Source of the DNA: CAZJHD01 sp964545855
GTDB lineage: Bacteria; Planctomycetota; UBA1135; JACQFD01
DNA: 64,000 nt
Direction of reading: 5' to 3'
Assembly: GCA_964545855.1 (NCBI GenBank)
Contig: CAZJHD010000014.1
Location: 1-64,000, forward strand
Positions 1 to 9,000 of the stretch are shown in pieces. The notes under the pieces were generated by a model. It worked only from the letters and a program-made list of their open reading frames with translations, did not search any database and was not told the origin of the DNA. The stretch's first letter is position 1. Every line of letters starts with the position of its first letter. The position numbers and the translations under genes are program-made.

Positions 1-2840
1 GCGGCCGCGTCCTCGCCGCCGGCGGCGAGCCGGTCGCCGGCGCGCGCGTCGCCTACCTCGGGAGCCGTCTGCCGAGCCTCGGCGCAGGGCTCCGCACGCC
101 CCAGGAGGTGGCGGCCGAGACCGACGCGTCGGGCGCGTTCCTCCTCCGCGGCGTTCCGGCCGGCGAGCGCGGCATGGTGGCCGCCCTGCGCGATGGCTTC
201 GCGCCGGGGACCGCGGCGCGCGAGCCCGACCACGACCCGAAGGACGCCTTCACGATCTGGATCGCGCCGGGCGGCCGCATCGTCGGCCGTCTCGTCGACG
301 ACGCCGGCGCGCCCGTCGAGGGCGCGACGATCCATTCCCTCGGCAGCCACTTCGCCGCCTACCTCGTGGAGGTGGAGTACGGCGAGCCGGCGACGACCTC
401 CGCCGACGGCTCCTTCGCGCTCGTCGACGTGGCGCCCGGTCCCGTGCGTCTCGCCGTCGAGGTGTCGGGCCATCGTCCGCCGACGATCCCGCCCGTCGAC
501 GTGCATCCGGGAGCCACGGTGGATCTCGGCTTCTTCGTGCTGGAGCGCGGCACGACGATCCGCGGGCGCGTCGTGAAGCCCGGCGGCGAGCCCGCCGCGG
601 GCGCGTCGGTGACGCTCACGTTCTCCCTCGGCGGGAACCAGATGGAGCCGGGCGTCGGCGGCGCGCGGCCCGGCGATCGCGGCGAGGCCGTCGCCGACGC
701 CGAGGGCCGATTCGCGTTCCCCGGGATGGGCGGCGGGCCCTACGACCTCGAGGCGACCTTCCCCGACTTCGCGCCGGCGAGGAAGTCGCGCCACGTGGAC
801 GACGAGGAGCCCGTCCTGCTGAAGCTGCGGGAGCCGGGCGCCCTGGAGGGCGAGGTGCGCGACGCCGTCACCACGGAGCCGCTCTCCGCCTTCACGATCG
901 GCGTGGAGCGGGCGCGCATGATCGCGCCGGGGATGACGTTCCCCGAGGCCGTCCGCGAGCATCGCTTCGCGGCGGGCGCGGAACCGGGCGGGGCAGCGCT
1001 CCCGCCCGGGACCTTCCGCGTCGACGACCTGCCGCCCGGCTCCTACACCGTGGTCGCGCGCGCTCCGGGGCACGCGCCCGTGCGCCGCGAGAACGTCCGT
1101 GTGCGATCGGGCGCGCCGGCCCGCGAGGTCTTCGAGCTGCCTCTCGCCGTCACCGTCTCCGGCACCGTCGTCGACCGCGCGACGAAGCGCGCGCTCCCCG
1201 GCGCCCACGTCACTCTCTCCGGCGGCTGGGCCGAGATCTTCCGCGAGGACCTGCCGACCACGAGCGCCGACGAGCGCGGCGCGTTCCGTCTCGACGAGCT
1301 CGCGCCGGGAGACGTCACGCTCTCCGTCACGCTCGCGGAGCACGCCCAGAGCGTCGTCGCCCTCGGCAGCCAGCCGGCGGGCGCGCACGTGGAGGGCGTC
1401 GTCGTGGAGCTGTCGGCGGGAGGCGCCATCGAGGGCGTCGCCTTCGGCGAGGACGGCCTGCCGATGGCCGGAGGACTCGCCACGATCATGTCGCTGCAGG
1501 TGACGGAGATGCGCCAGGCGACGCTCGACGCCGAGGGCCGCTTCACGGTCGCGCACCTGCCGGAGGCCTCCTACAACGTGTCGATCCTGCGCGGTTCGTT
1601 CCTCGCCGACTCCACGAGCGGCAACCCGGCCGCGATGCTGCAGGGGATGCGCTTCCAGATGGTCTCCGTCACCGACGGCGAGACGGCGCACGTCGTGCTG
1701 GGCGAGGCCATGGGACGCAGCGTCACCGTGCGCGGGCGCATCGTCGCCGGCAGCCAGCCCGTCGCGCACGCGCTCGTGTCGGTCGTGACGACCGGCGGCG
1801 GCGACGAAGAGTCGAGCGCGCGCGTCCGCTTCGCCTCGGCCGACGAGAGCGGGCGCTTCGAGATCGCGGTGCCACCGGGGAGGACGCTCTTCACGGTGCA
1901 GCGCATGGGTGCGACGCAGAGCGGCGTCGAGGAAGCGGTCGTGGTGCCCGACCGGCCGACGCACGACGTGACGATCCGTCTCCCGATCGGGTCCATCGAG
2001 GGATCGCTCCGCGGCGCGCGCAACGAGCCGCTCGCGGGCGTGCCCGTCCTCCTGTCGACCGAGGGTGGCGAGTCGGCGTCCCTCATCGGGAGCTTCGGCC
2101 AGACGCATTCCGACGACGAGGGGCGCTTCCGCTTCGAGAACGTGCGCGGCGGCCGCTACACGATCGCCGCCGGAGGCGCGCTCGCCTTCGGCCAGAGCGC
2201 GTCCGTGTGGGGGCGCGAGTCGCGCGAGGTGGACGTCGCCGAGAGCGAGGCGCTGCGCGGCGTCGACTTCGTGCTCCGCACGGGAGGCTCCATCGCCGGC
2301 ACGGTGAGCGGTCCCGCCGGTACGCCCGTGCCGGGCGCGTCGATCTTCCTGCAGACCCTCGAGGGGCGGTCCGTCGCGCGCATCTCCGACGTCTTCTCGA
2401 ACGCGGCCGGCGGCTACGTGGCGCGGGGCATCGCGCCGGGGAGGTACCGCCTGCTCGCGCGCGCGCGCGGCTACGCCATGAGCATCGTGGAGCCGCTGGA
2501 GGTTGCCTCGGGCGCGGAGACGGCGGCCGACGTGGCTCTCGTCGTCGGAGCGCCGGTCGTGGCGCGCGTGACCGGCGCCGACGGCGCGCCGCTGCCGGGC
2601 GCGAGCATCGACCTCTTCGACGAGGCGGGGCGACGCATTTCGGGCTACGCCGGTGTGGCGGAGTTCGCCGAGTACTTCACGGAAGGGCCGCCGGCGCCGG
2701 GCGACGTGCGTCTCGGCAGCCTCGCGCCGGGCCGCTACCGCGCGCGCGCGACGGCGGCGGGCCACGCACCGGGCGAGGTGACCTTCCTGGTGGCGGGCAC
2801 CGACCCGCGCACGGTGCCGATCGCGCTCGGAAAGGACTGA
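1..2840 (+). CDS. carboxypeptidase regulatory-like repeat protein (5' partial)
   Basis: The reading frame is open from the first bases of the window to the stop at 2838-2840, so the true start lies upstream and the signal peptide is not visible. About ten repeats of the carboxypeptidase regulatory-like / CNA-B-like beta-sandwich type follow one another. Each opens with a strand such as TIRGRVV, SIAGTV or TVSGTVVD, then G.P..GA.V, and closes with a turn like GRFRFENVRGGRYTI. Such modules are usually exported adhesive or structural domains; no catalytic domain is visible. Two similar proteins lie at 10104-12212 and 12231-15443, so this is a local paralogous family. Specific function unknown; confidence is for the family only. 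Confidence 0.85.
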   Translation, partial: GRVLAAGGEPVAGARVAYLGSRLPSLGAGLRTPQEVAAETDASGAFLLRGVPAGERGMVAALRDGFAPGTAAREPDHDPKDAFTIWIAPGGRIVGRLVDDAGAPVEGATIHSLGSHFAAYLVEVEYGEPATTSADGSFALVDVAPGPVRLAVEVSGHRPPTIPPVDVHPGATVDLGFFVLERGTTIRGRVVKPGGEPAAGASVTLTFSLGGNQMEPGVGGARPGDRGEAVADAEGRFAFPGMGGGPYDLEATFPDFAPARKSRHVDDEEPVLLKLREPGALEGEVRDAVTTEPLSAFTIGVERARMIAPGMTFPEAVREHRFAAGAEPGGAALPPGTFRVDDLPPGSYTVVARAPGHAPVRRENVRVRSGAPAREVFELPLAVTVSGTVVDRATKRALPGAHVTLSGGWAEIFREDLPTTSADERGAFRLDELAPGDVTLSVTLAEHAQSVVALGSQPAGAHVEGVVVELSAGGAIEGVAFGEDGLPMAGGLATIMSLQVTEMRQATLDAEGRFTVAHLPEASYNVSILRGSFLADSTSGNPAAMLQGMRFQMVSVTDGETAHVVLGEAMGRSVTVRGRIVAGSQPVAHALVSVVTTGGGDEESSARVRFASADESGRFEIAVPPGRTLFTVQRMGATQSGVEEAVVVPDRPTHDVTIRLPIGSIEGSLRGARNEPLAGVPVLLSTEGGESASLIGSFGQTHSDDEGRFRFENVRGGRYTIAAGGALAFGQSASVWGRESREVDVAESEALRGVDFVLRTGGSIAGTVSGPAGTPVPGASIFLQTLEGRSVARISDVFSNAAGGYVARGIAPGRYRLLARARGYAMSIVEPLEVASGAETAADVALVVGAPVVARVTGADGAPLPGASIDLFDEAGRRISGYAGVAEFAEYFTEGPPAPGDVRLGSLAPGRYRARATAAGHAPGEVTFLVAGTDPRTVPIALGKD

Positions 2841-2901
2841 GGCGAAGGGTTGCCCGACACCTGTTCTCGGAACGCCGAAGCGCTTCGATTCGTCCTCTCC
2901 G

Positions 2902-3324
2902 TCAAGGTTGGCTCGCCGCCGGTGGCGCCGTGAACCAGCGGAGACAGATCCCGAAGAGCGTCCAGAGAGCGATGCCGGCCAGCACGTACGTATAGGGCGG
3001 TGGGCTCTCGGACCGAAACTGCGCGACGTGAGTCCGCGCGGCATCGAGGGCGATGTAGAGCGTGACGAAGCATCCGATGCTGCCTGCCGCCGCACTGATG
3101 AACCGCAGCCATCGCCGCTCGCAGAGGAGAGCCACGATGCAGGCACTGGTCGCGAGGAGCATGGCCACCCCCGTGAGAGCTCCCGAGAGCTGCATCGCGA
3201 CACCTATGTCCGCATGCCAGACGGCCCACGTCCAAAGCGCGAGGAGTGCGAGGTAGATGGCATTGACGACCACCGTGGCCCAGATCACGTAGCGACTCCA
3301 CGACGCACGGCGCGCCGGGCTCAT
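2902..3324 (-). CDS. small four-helix membrane protein, unknown function
   Basis: A 140-residue protein with four clear hydrophobic segments: about residues 10-33 (VIWATVVVNAIYLALLALW), 42-66, 78-95 and 112-130. It has a positively charged N-terminus (MSPARRASWSRY) and an alanine/proline tail. It is convergent with the repeat protein ending at 2840. The ATG at 3324 overlaps the stop of a short open stretch upstream (ATGA), but that stretch does not look like a gene. I do not recognise a family; the even spacing of the helices suggests a real integral membrane protein. Confidence 0.6.
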   Translation of the reverse strand: MSPARRASWSRYVIWATVVVNAIYLALLALWTWAVWHADIGVAMQLSGALTGVAMLLATSACIVALLCERRWLRFISAAAGSIGCFVTLYIALDAARTHVAQFRSESPPPYTYVLAGIALWTLFGICLRWFTAPPAASQP

Positions 3325-3432
3325 GCGAGATCCCGGAGCGCCGTCCGCAGCAACGGGAGCATCGACTCGAGACTCGAGACGCTCACGCTCGAGTCGCGCG
3401 GTGCGAGCGTGTGGGACCCGAGGAGCGAGTGC

Positions 3433-3660
3433 TCAGCACCGACGCCGATCGACACGGAAGTCAGATCTCTGGAGTCGTGGTTCGGCTGCACCGGGATCCA
3501 TCCACGCCAAGCATTCGATCGTGAGCCCGCCAACGACGTCGAGTCGTCCCGAGAGCCTCGAGTGCTCCGGGACACGCGGTCGAGGCTGCCGTCGTCGTGC
3601 CCCGACCGAATCACGCCAAGTACCGCCAAGTGTGGCGGCGCGGCGCGATTCCTGGTCCAC
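3433..3660 (-). pseudogene. frameshifted copy of small antitoxin-like gene
   Basis: This is a degraded paralogue of the intact gene at 5637-5867. The N-terminal stretch (MDQESRRAA) and the C-terminal stretch (GLTIECLAW...EPRLQRSDFRV) share one frame. The middle matches the intact copy only in another frame, where VIRSGHDDGSLDR parallels LIRRGEDDGSFDR. Two compensating frameshifts are therefore the simplest reading. The upstream box TAGGAT sits 6 bases before the GTG start, exactly as in the intact copy, so promoter and gene were duplicated together. Base similarity is strongest at about 3461-3515 and 3640-3695. Confidence 0.6.
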
Positions 3661-3666
3661 GCTCGG

Positions 3667-3672
3667 ATCCTA
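3667..3672 (-). promoter_or_regulatory. -10-like box TAGGAT before decayed antitoxin-like copy
   Basis: Minus-strand TAGGAT followed by 6 bases and the GTG at 3660. The same box and spacing occur in the intact copy at 5867. It implies leaderless transcription in the ancestor. No clear -35 is visible. Confidence 0.4.
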
Positions 3673-3727
3673 CAGCGGCGTCCATCGGGGAATCGCGCGC
3701 GGCGCGGCGCGGTTCGCGGTCGGCGGG

Positions 3728-3733
3728 TACGCT
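3728..3733 (+). promoter_or_regulatory. -10-like box TACGCT upstream of TIGR03790 gene
   Basis: TACGCT lies 22 bases before the ATG at 3756. Similar TAcgcT/TAccct boxes precede the starts at 27479, 28511 and 62726. It supports the 3756 start over an in-frame ATG at 3597, which lies upstream of the box. No convincing -35. Confidence 0.35.
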
Positions 3734-3755
3734 CGATGGACCCGACTCCCCGCCC

Positions 3756-5510
3756 ATGCGCCACTCGCGTTCCTTCGCCGCCTTCGTGCTCGCTTCGGTC
3801 CTCCTCCTCGCCGGCAACGCCGCCGCCGAGCTGCGCCCCGACCAGGTGCTCGTCGTCGTGAACGACGCGTCGCCGATCTCCGTCGCGATCGGCGCCTACT
3901 ACGCGGGCGTGCGCGCGATCCCGCCGCAGAACGTGCTCCACCTGGCGGGGAGCACGCCCTCGACGGAGACCATCACGCGCGCGCAGTACAACGCCGCGGT
4001 CCGCGATCCGATCGCGGCCTACCTGCAAGCGACGGCGCCGGCGCTGAAGGACCAGGTGCGCTGCATCCTCCTTACGAAGGGAGTTCCCCTGCGGGTCGCG
4101 AACACGACGGGGAGCGGCATCTCGCAGACCGTCGCGTCCGTCGACTCGGAGCTCACCCAGCTCTTCACGGGGCTCGTGCCCGCGAACGGCCACGAGGGCT
4201 GGCTCCCGAACCCCTACTACGGCTCGCCCTTCGGCTTCGAGCAGTTCGCGCCCGTGCCTGCGCCGGGGATCAGCTACCTCGTGTGCCGCCTCGACGGCTA
4301 CGCCGACGCGATCGACGGCGCGACGGGCGTGCCCGTCGACGTGAAGAACCTCATCGACCGTGCGCAGACGCCGGCGGCGGGCGCCTTCGTCCTCGACGGC
4401 GACCCGACGAAGGTCGGCGGCTACGCCCTCGGCGAGTCGTGGCTGAACGCCGCCGACACGCAGCTCGCCTCCATGGGTCTGCCGTTCGTGCACGACACGA
4501 CGACGGCGTTCGTGAAGGACCAGCCGGCGATCCTCGGCTACGCGTCCTGGGGCAGTAACGACTCGAACAACGAAGGCCCCCCCTACTACGGCGCGATCGG
4601 CGGCTCCACGGTGCCGGGCGCGTTCCTGCCGGGATCGCTCGCGACGGACTTCGTGTCGACGTCGGCGCGGACCTTCGCGTGGCCGCCGAGCTACGGTCAG
4701 TCGCTCGTGGCCGATCTCATCCGCATGGGCTGCACCGCCGTGAACGGCCACACGGACGAGCCCTACCTGAACGCCGTCTCGCAGCCCGACCGCCTCTTCC
4801 CCGCCTACGCGCGCGGCCTCAGCGTGGCCGAGGCGTTCTACGGTTCGATCCAGTTCCTCTCCTGGGAGAACGTCGTCGTCTGCGATCCGCTCATGAAGCG
4901 CAAGCTCGTGGCGTCGCAGGTGCTCGCGGTCTCGCCGGCCTTCGGTCCGCAGGCGGGCGGCACGACGCTCACGATCACGGGGAAGAACTTCGCTTCCCTC
5001 GGAAGCACCACCGTCACCGTCGGCGGCGTGCCGGCCCAGGTGACGAGCGTCTCCGCGACCTCGATCGTCGCGAAGTCGCCGCCCCGCGGGCCCGGCCCCG
5101 CCACCGTCGTCGTCACCGACCTCGGCGGCAGCGCGGCGGCGCCCGTGCCGTTCCTCTACACGCCGGCCCTCATGACGGCGCAGCCCATCGCCACGATCGG
5201 AGCCAACTGGAGCTTCACGATCACCGGCCCCTTCTTCGGCGACGCGTGGACGACCTTCGAGGGCACGCCGGCGCCGCCGTTCCCGATCCCTCCCTTCGGC
5301 GACTTCCTGCTCGACCCGCTGCAGCCGATCGCGGAGCTCGTGTCGGGGACGATCCCCTCGCTGCAGAAGCAGCAGACCGTGACGCTCCTAGTGCCGAACA
5401 ACCCGCTGCTGCAGGGCACGACCCATCACCTGCAGGGCCTCGCCGGCGGCGGCATCACCGGCGCGGGGACGTACCTGCTGACGAACGGGATGACGGTGGT
5501 GGTGCAGTAG
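3756..5510 (+). CDS. TIGR03790 family exported protein with IPT/TIG domain
   Basis: A 584-residue protein. Residues 1-24 are a typical signal peptide (MRHSRSFAAFVLASVLLLAG...AAA). The next roughly 360 residues match TIGR03790, a family of unknown function seen mainly in Planctomycetes and Acidobacteria: DQVLVVVNDASPIS, then the block CILLTKGVPLRVANT, and later AEAFYGSIQFLSWENVVVCDPL. An IPT/TIG immunoglobulin-like domain follows at about 390-470 (VSPAFGPQAGGTTLTITGKNF). The C-terminal 110 residues are probably another beta-sandwich module. The protein should be exported to periplasm or surface. The in-frame ATG at 3597 is rejected because it precedes the TACGCT box and would bury the signal peptide. 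Confidence 0.85.
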   Translation: MRHSRSFAAFVLASVLLLAGNAAAELRPDQVLVVVNDASPISVAIGAYYAGVRAIPPQNVLHLAGSTPSTETITRAQYNAAVRDPIAAYLQATAPALKDQVRCILLTKGVPLRVANTTGSGISQTVASVDSELTQLFTGLVPANGHEGWLPNPYYGSPFGFEQFAPVPAPGISYLVCRLDGYADAIDGATGVPVDVKNLIDRAQTPAAGAFVLDGDPTKVGGYALGESWLNAADTQLASMGLPFVHDTTTAFVKDQPAILGYASWGSNDSNNEGPPYYGAIGGSTVPGAFLPGSLATDFVSTSARTFAWPPSYGQSLVADLIRMGCTAVNGHTDEPYLNAVSQPDRLFPAYARGLSVAEAFYGSIQFLSWENVVVCDPLMKRKLVASQVLAVSPAFGPQAGGTTLTITGKNFASLGSTTVTVGGVPAQVTSVSATSIVAKSPPRGPGPATVVVTDLGGSAAAPVPFLYTPALMTAQPIATIGANWSFTITGPFFGDAWTTFEGTPAPPFPIPPFGDFLLDPLQPIAELVSGTIPSLQKQQTVTLLVPNNPLLQGTTHHLQGLAGGGITGAGTYLLTNGMTVVVQ

Positions 5511-5554
5511 CACGCCGCCACCGGCCGACGATCGGATCGCCGGTCCCGTGTCCT

Positions 5555-5626
5555 TCAGGCGGTCGGGGTCGAGAAGGTCTTCGTGAATCGCGGAGCCGCG
5601 TGGACGGCGTTCGCGTGCGCTCCCCC
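5555..5626 (-). pseudogene. remnant of nucleotidyltransferase-type partner gene
   Basis: Ten bases after the stop of the antitoxin-like gene, the minus strand reads GGAHANAVHAAPRFTKTFS and soon hits a TGA. This closely resembles the core G-G-(H/Y)-A...H-(G/A)-x-P-R-x-T-K-D-x-D of MNT/AbiEii-type nucleotidyltransferases, which often follow small antitoxin-like genes. The catalytic D-x-D is lost (TKTFS where TKDxD is expected), and both the N-terminal region and everything after the motif are missing. I infer a decayed toxin-like partner. The match rests on about 20 residues recalled from the family, not a search. Confidence 0.45.
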
Positions 5627-5636
5627 GACGAGAGAC

Positions 5637-5867
5637 CTAGCGCCGGCGCCGTTCAACGCGGCACAGAGATCTCTGAAGTCGGGGTTCGGTTGCACCAGGG
5701 TCCGTCCAGGCGAGGTGCTCGAGCGTCAGTCCCCAGACGGCGACGAGGCGCTCCGCCGGGCCGACGCGGCTCCAGAATTCCCGGTCGAAGGATCCATCGT
5801 CCTCGCCGCGCCGGATCAGACGGGACGTGCCTCGAAGCCGTGCTGCGCGACGCGATTCCGGGTCCAC
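5637..5867 (-). CDS. small antitoxin-like protein (intact copy), orphan
   Basis: A 76-residue soluble basic protein starting at GTG 5867. Its body is DDGSFDREFWSRVGP, then AVWGLTLEHLAW, then EPRLQRSLCRVERR. This layout (FDREFW..., a Trp-containing helix, then a basic LQRSxCRVERR tail) resembles, from memory, small proteins encoded just upstream of nucleotidyltransferase-type toxin genes. Here the partner is only a remnant at 5555-5626. A second, frameshifted copy lies at 3433-3660 with the same promoter box. Function is inference; the pairwise similarity of the two copies is directly visible. Confidence 0.55.
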   Translation of the reverse strand: MDPESRRAARLRGTSRLIRRGEDDGSFDREFWSRVGPAERLVAVWGLTLEHLAWTDPGATEPRLQRSLCRVERRRR

Positions 5868-5873
5868 GCTCGA

Positions 5874-5879
5874 ATCCTA
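5874..5879 (-). promoter_or_regulatory. -10-like box TAGGAT, 6 bases before GTG 5867
   Basis: Minus-strand TAGGAT, then 6 bases, then the GTG start; identical in placement to the decayed copy (3667-3672) and to TATACT before GTG 54626. Suggests a leaderless mRNA. Confidence 0.45.
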
Positions 5880-6054
5880 CTGCATCGGGGAGGACGCGCG
5901 ACCGGCGTGAAGTCGGCGGCGCGCCGGCTGCGGCGTCGCTCCTCGGTCTTGACGACGATTCCTCGCGCTCGCCTTCGAAGCCCTTCTTCGCCGTCCTGCT
6001 GGATCGCCGGGCCCCGCCTTCGCGAGGATGCGCCGCCCCGGGCGCCGGGGATCC

Positions 6055-9000
6055 ATGACTCGCCTCGCCGTCCTCCTCCTCTTCTTCCTCTCGGGCGCCG
6101 CGGGGCTCGTCTACCAGATCGTCTGGATGCGCCAGCTGACGCTCGTGCTGGGCGTCACGTCGGAGGCGGTGGGCACCGTCCTGGCGGTGTTCATGGGCGG
6201 GCTCGCGCTCGGCTCCTGGGCCATCGGCCGCGTCGCCGACCGCGCGCGATCGCCGCTGCGGCTCTACGGATGGCTCGAGCTGGGCATCGCGGCGAGCGCG
6301 CTGGCGACGCTGCCGCTCCTGCAGAGCCTCCCGGCCCTCGTCGCGCCGTGGAAGCACGCGACGGGCGGGCTCTTTCCGCTGCTGCGCGTGGCGATCGCCG
6401 CCGCCGTCCTGCTCGTGCCGACAGCGCTCATGGGCGCGACGCTGCCGCTGCTCCTGCGCGCCGTCTGCCGCACGCGGGAGCGGATCGCCCGCGAGTCGGG
6501 GCTCCTCTACGGCGTGAACACCCTCGGCGCCGTCGCCGGCACGCTCGCCTCCGCGTTCCTCCTCGTGGCGGCCCTCGGGCTGCGCGGCACGGCCTACACC
6601 GCCGCCGCGACGAACGCGGTGGTCGGCGTCGCGGCGCTGTTGCTCGCGCGCCGTGCGGCGCCGCTCGACCACTCTTCAACGGATCGGGCACCATCGGATC
6701 GCGCGCCAACGGATCGGGCGTCGGCGGATCGCGCGCCCGCGGACGCTGCAACTCCCGACGACCGACGCACCGCGCGCGTCGTCGTGCTCGCCTTCGGCGC
6801 GTCGGGCGCCTTCGCGCTCGCCTACGAGGTGCTCTGGACGCGCTACCTCGTCTACGTGCTGGGGGAGAACTCGGTCTACGCCTTCGCGTCGATGCTCGCG
6901 TCGTTCCTCCTCGGCATCGCGCTGGGGAGCCTCCTCGCGTCGTGGCTGGCGGACCGCGTCGAGAACCGGGTCGCGCTCCTCGGCGGCTCGATGGTGCTGC
7001 TCGGCGCCGCCGCCGCCACGACGGTGACGCTCATGGGCGTCGTCGCGCGCGACGAGTCGGCGCGCTACACGACGGATCCCTTCTGGATCGTGACGGCGCG
7101 CCAGCTCCTCGCGAGCCTCGCGATCCTCGCCGTGCCGGCGACGCTCTCGGGGTGCACGCTCGCCATCGTCGCGCGCATCCTCGCGCGCGACGTCGCGTCG
7201 ATCGGCCGTGTCGTGGGGCGCGCCTACGCGACGAACACGCTGGGCGCGATCCTCGGCGCCCTCGCCGGCGCCTTCGTCCTCCTTCCGCGCCTCGGACTCG
7301 TGCACGGTCTCCTCGCGCTCGCCGGGGCGAACGCGCTCACGGGCCTCGGTCTGCTGCTCTGGCGCGGCCCGCGCGGCCGCGCGCCCTGGACGGCCCTCGC
7401 GACGGGCGCCGTCGCGGCGGGCGCCCTCGCAGCCGCGTTCTTCCTCGCGGCGTCGCCGCGCGAGCTGCTCGAGCGGCGCACGCACGACCGGATCCTCTAC
7501 TCCGCCGACGGCCCCGAGTCCTCGATCGCCGTGGGCGAGGCGGTGGGCGGGATGCGCTCGCTCTTCGTCGACGGGGAGGAGCAGGCGGGCACCGACGTCG
7601 ACGGGCAGATCCACCTGCGGCTGCTGGGACATCTCCCGGCGCTCTTCCACCCCGATCCGAAGGACGGGCTCGTCGTGGCCTTCGGCGCCGGCGTCACGAC
7701 GGGCTGCCTGCTCCAGCACGACCTCGAGCGCGTCGACGTGGTGGAGCTGAATCCCCGGGTGATCCGCGAGGCGTCGGCGTTCTTCGAGGACGCGAACCAC
7801 GATCCCGTCCACGACCCGCGCTTCCACGCGATCTTCGACGACGGCCGCAGCTACCTGCTCTCGACGGATCGCACCTACGACGTCATCACCTCCGATCCGA
7901 TCGACCCCAACGACGCGGGCACGACGAGCCTCTACAGCCGCGAGTACTACGAGCTCGTGCGCTCCCGCCTGCGCGAGGGCGGCGTGGCGTGCCAGTGGAT
8001 CACGAACGGCTACGGCTCCGAGGCCTACCGGGCGATGCTGCGCGCCTTCCAGCTCGCGTTCCCGAACGCGTCGATCTGGTACGGCTCGGGCACGACCGTC
8101 GTGGTGGGCTACCGCGACGCGCCGCGCGTCACCATGGCCGACCTGCGGCGCAAGCTCGCGCGCCCGCGCGTCCGCGCGAGCCTCGACTTCGTGGGCATCG
8201 ACTCCGCCGAGACGCTCCTCGCGATGCTGCTCGTCGGTCCGGAGCGTCTCCGCGCGGCGCTCTGGGACGACGACCCGTCGACCGAGGAGCGCGTCAACAG
8301 CGACGACCGGCCCTTCCTCGAGTACGTGCGGCCGGGGCCGACGCGCGACGACCCCGACGAATGGGCGCTCCTCCTCGGCGGCCGCACGCCGAACCGCGGC
8401 GACTGGGTGGCCGGCTGGACGCCGGAGGACGAGAGGGCCGCGTCGTTCGCCTACGACGCCATGACGACGCTCCTCGGTCCGCACGGCCTGCCGGCGGCGA
8501 TGCCCGCGCCGGTGGGCTCCGACGCGCGGCTCCTCGAGCACGCGCGCGCCCGCGAGACGCGGAACCGCGCCGAGCTCGACGCCGTGTGGGACCTCCTCGG
8601 CCGCGACGTCCCGCGCGTGTACCTCGTCATGACCGGGATCGATCACGCCGAGCCCTATGGGGTGACCGACGAGGCCGTGCTGCGGCGCTACGACGAGGGG
8701 ATGGCCGCGGGCTTCGAGGCGTTCGCGGCGGGCGAGCTCGCGACGGCGGTCGACGCGTTCGATCTGGTCCTGCTCGCGTTCCCGAACTCCGTGCGCGCGC
8801 GGCTCCTCGTCGCCGCCTGCGAGGAGCGCGGCGGCGATCCCGTGGGCGCGCTGCGCACGCTGCTCGCCGGTGCGTCCGAGGCGGACTTCGGCGAGCTCGC
8901 CTATTGGACCTTCGACGCGCGCATGGCGCGCAAGATCGGCCTCGCCGCGATCAGCGCCATGGAGGAGGGCGACGCGCGCGCGATCGGCGAGGGTCTCGCG

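Larger units (their letters stand above)
3325..3755. other. intergenic region with decayed small gene and promoter
   Basis: This 431-base stretch separates the divergent membrane protein (minus) and TIGR03790 gene (plus). It holds the frameshifted antitoxin-like copy (3433-3660, minus) with its TAGGAT box, and a TACGCT box before the TIGR03790 start. A short open minus-strand stretch (about 3325-3432, ending in SLESMLPLLRTALRDLA) resembles nothing I know. Confidence 0.5.
5511..6054. other. intergenic region holding the antitoxin-like gene and partner remnant
   Basis: Between the TIGR03790 gene and the fused transporter/synthase. It contains the intact small minus-strand gene (5637-5867), its TAGGAT box, a remnant of a nucleotidyltransferase-type partner (5555-5626), and about 180 bases before 6055 with no gene. 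A TTGACG hexamer near 5948-5953 might be a -35 for the downstream gene, but no matching -10 is evident. Confidence 0.5.

Noticed and set aside
2876..2887. CGAAGCGCTTCG palindrome after the first gene
   Set aside because: Twelve bases without loop or T-run; such short palindromes are expected by chance at this base composition.
3597..3755. Longer N-terminus for the TIGR03790 protein
   Set aside because: It would place a basic, non-hydrophobic stretch before a perfect signal peptide and would start upstream of the TACGCT box.
5948..5953. TTGACG as -35 for the transporter/synthase
   Set aside because: No -10-like hexamer occurs 15-19 bases downstream, so it was not called as a promoter.
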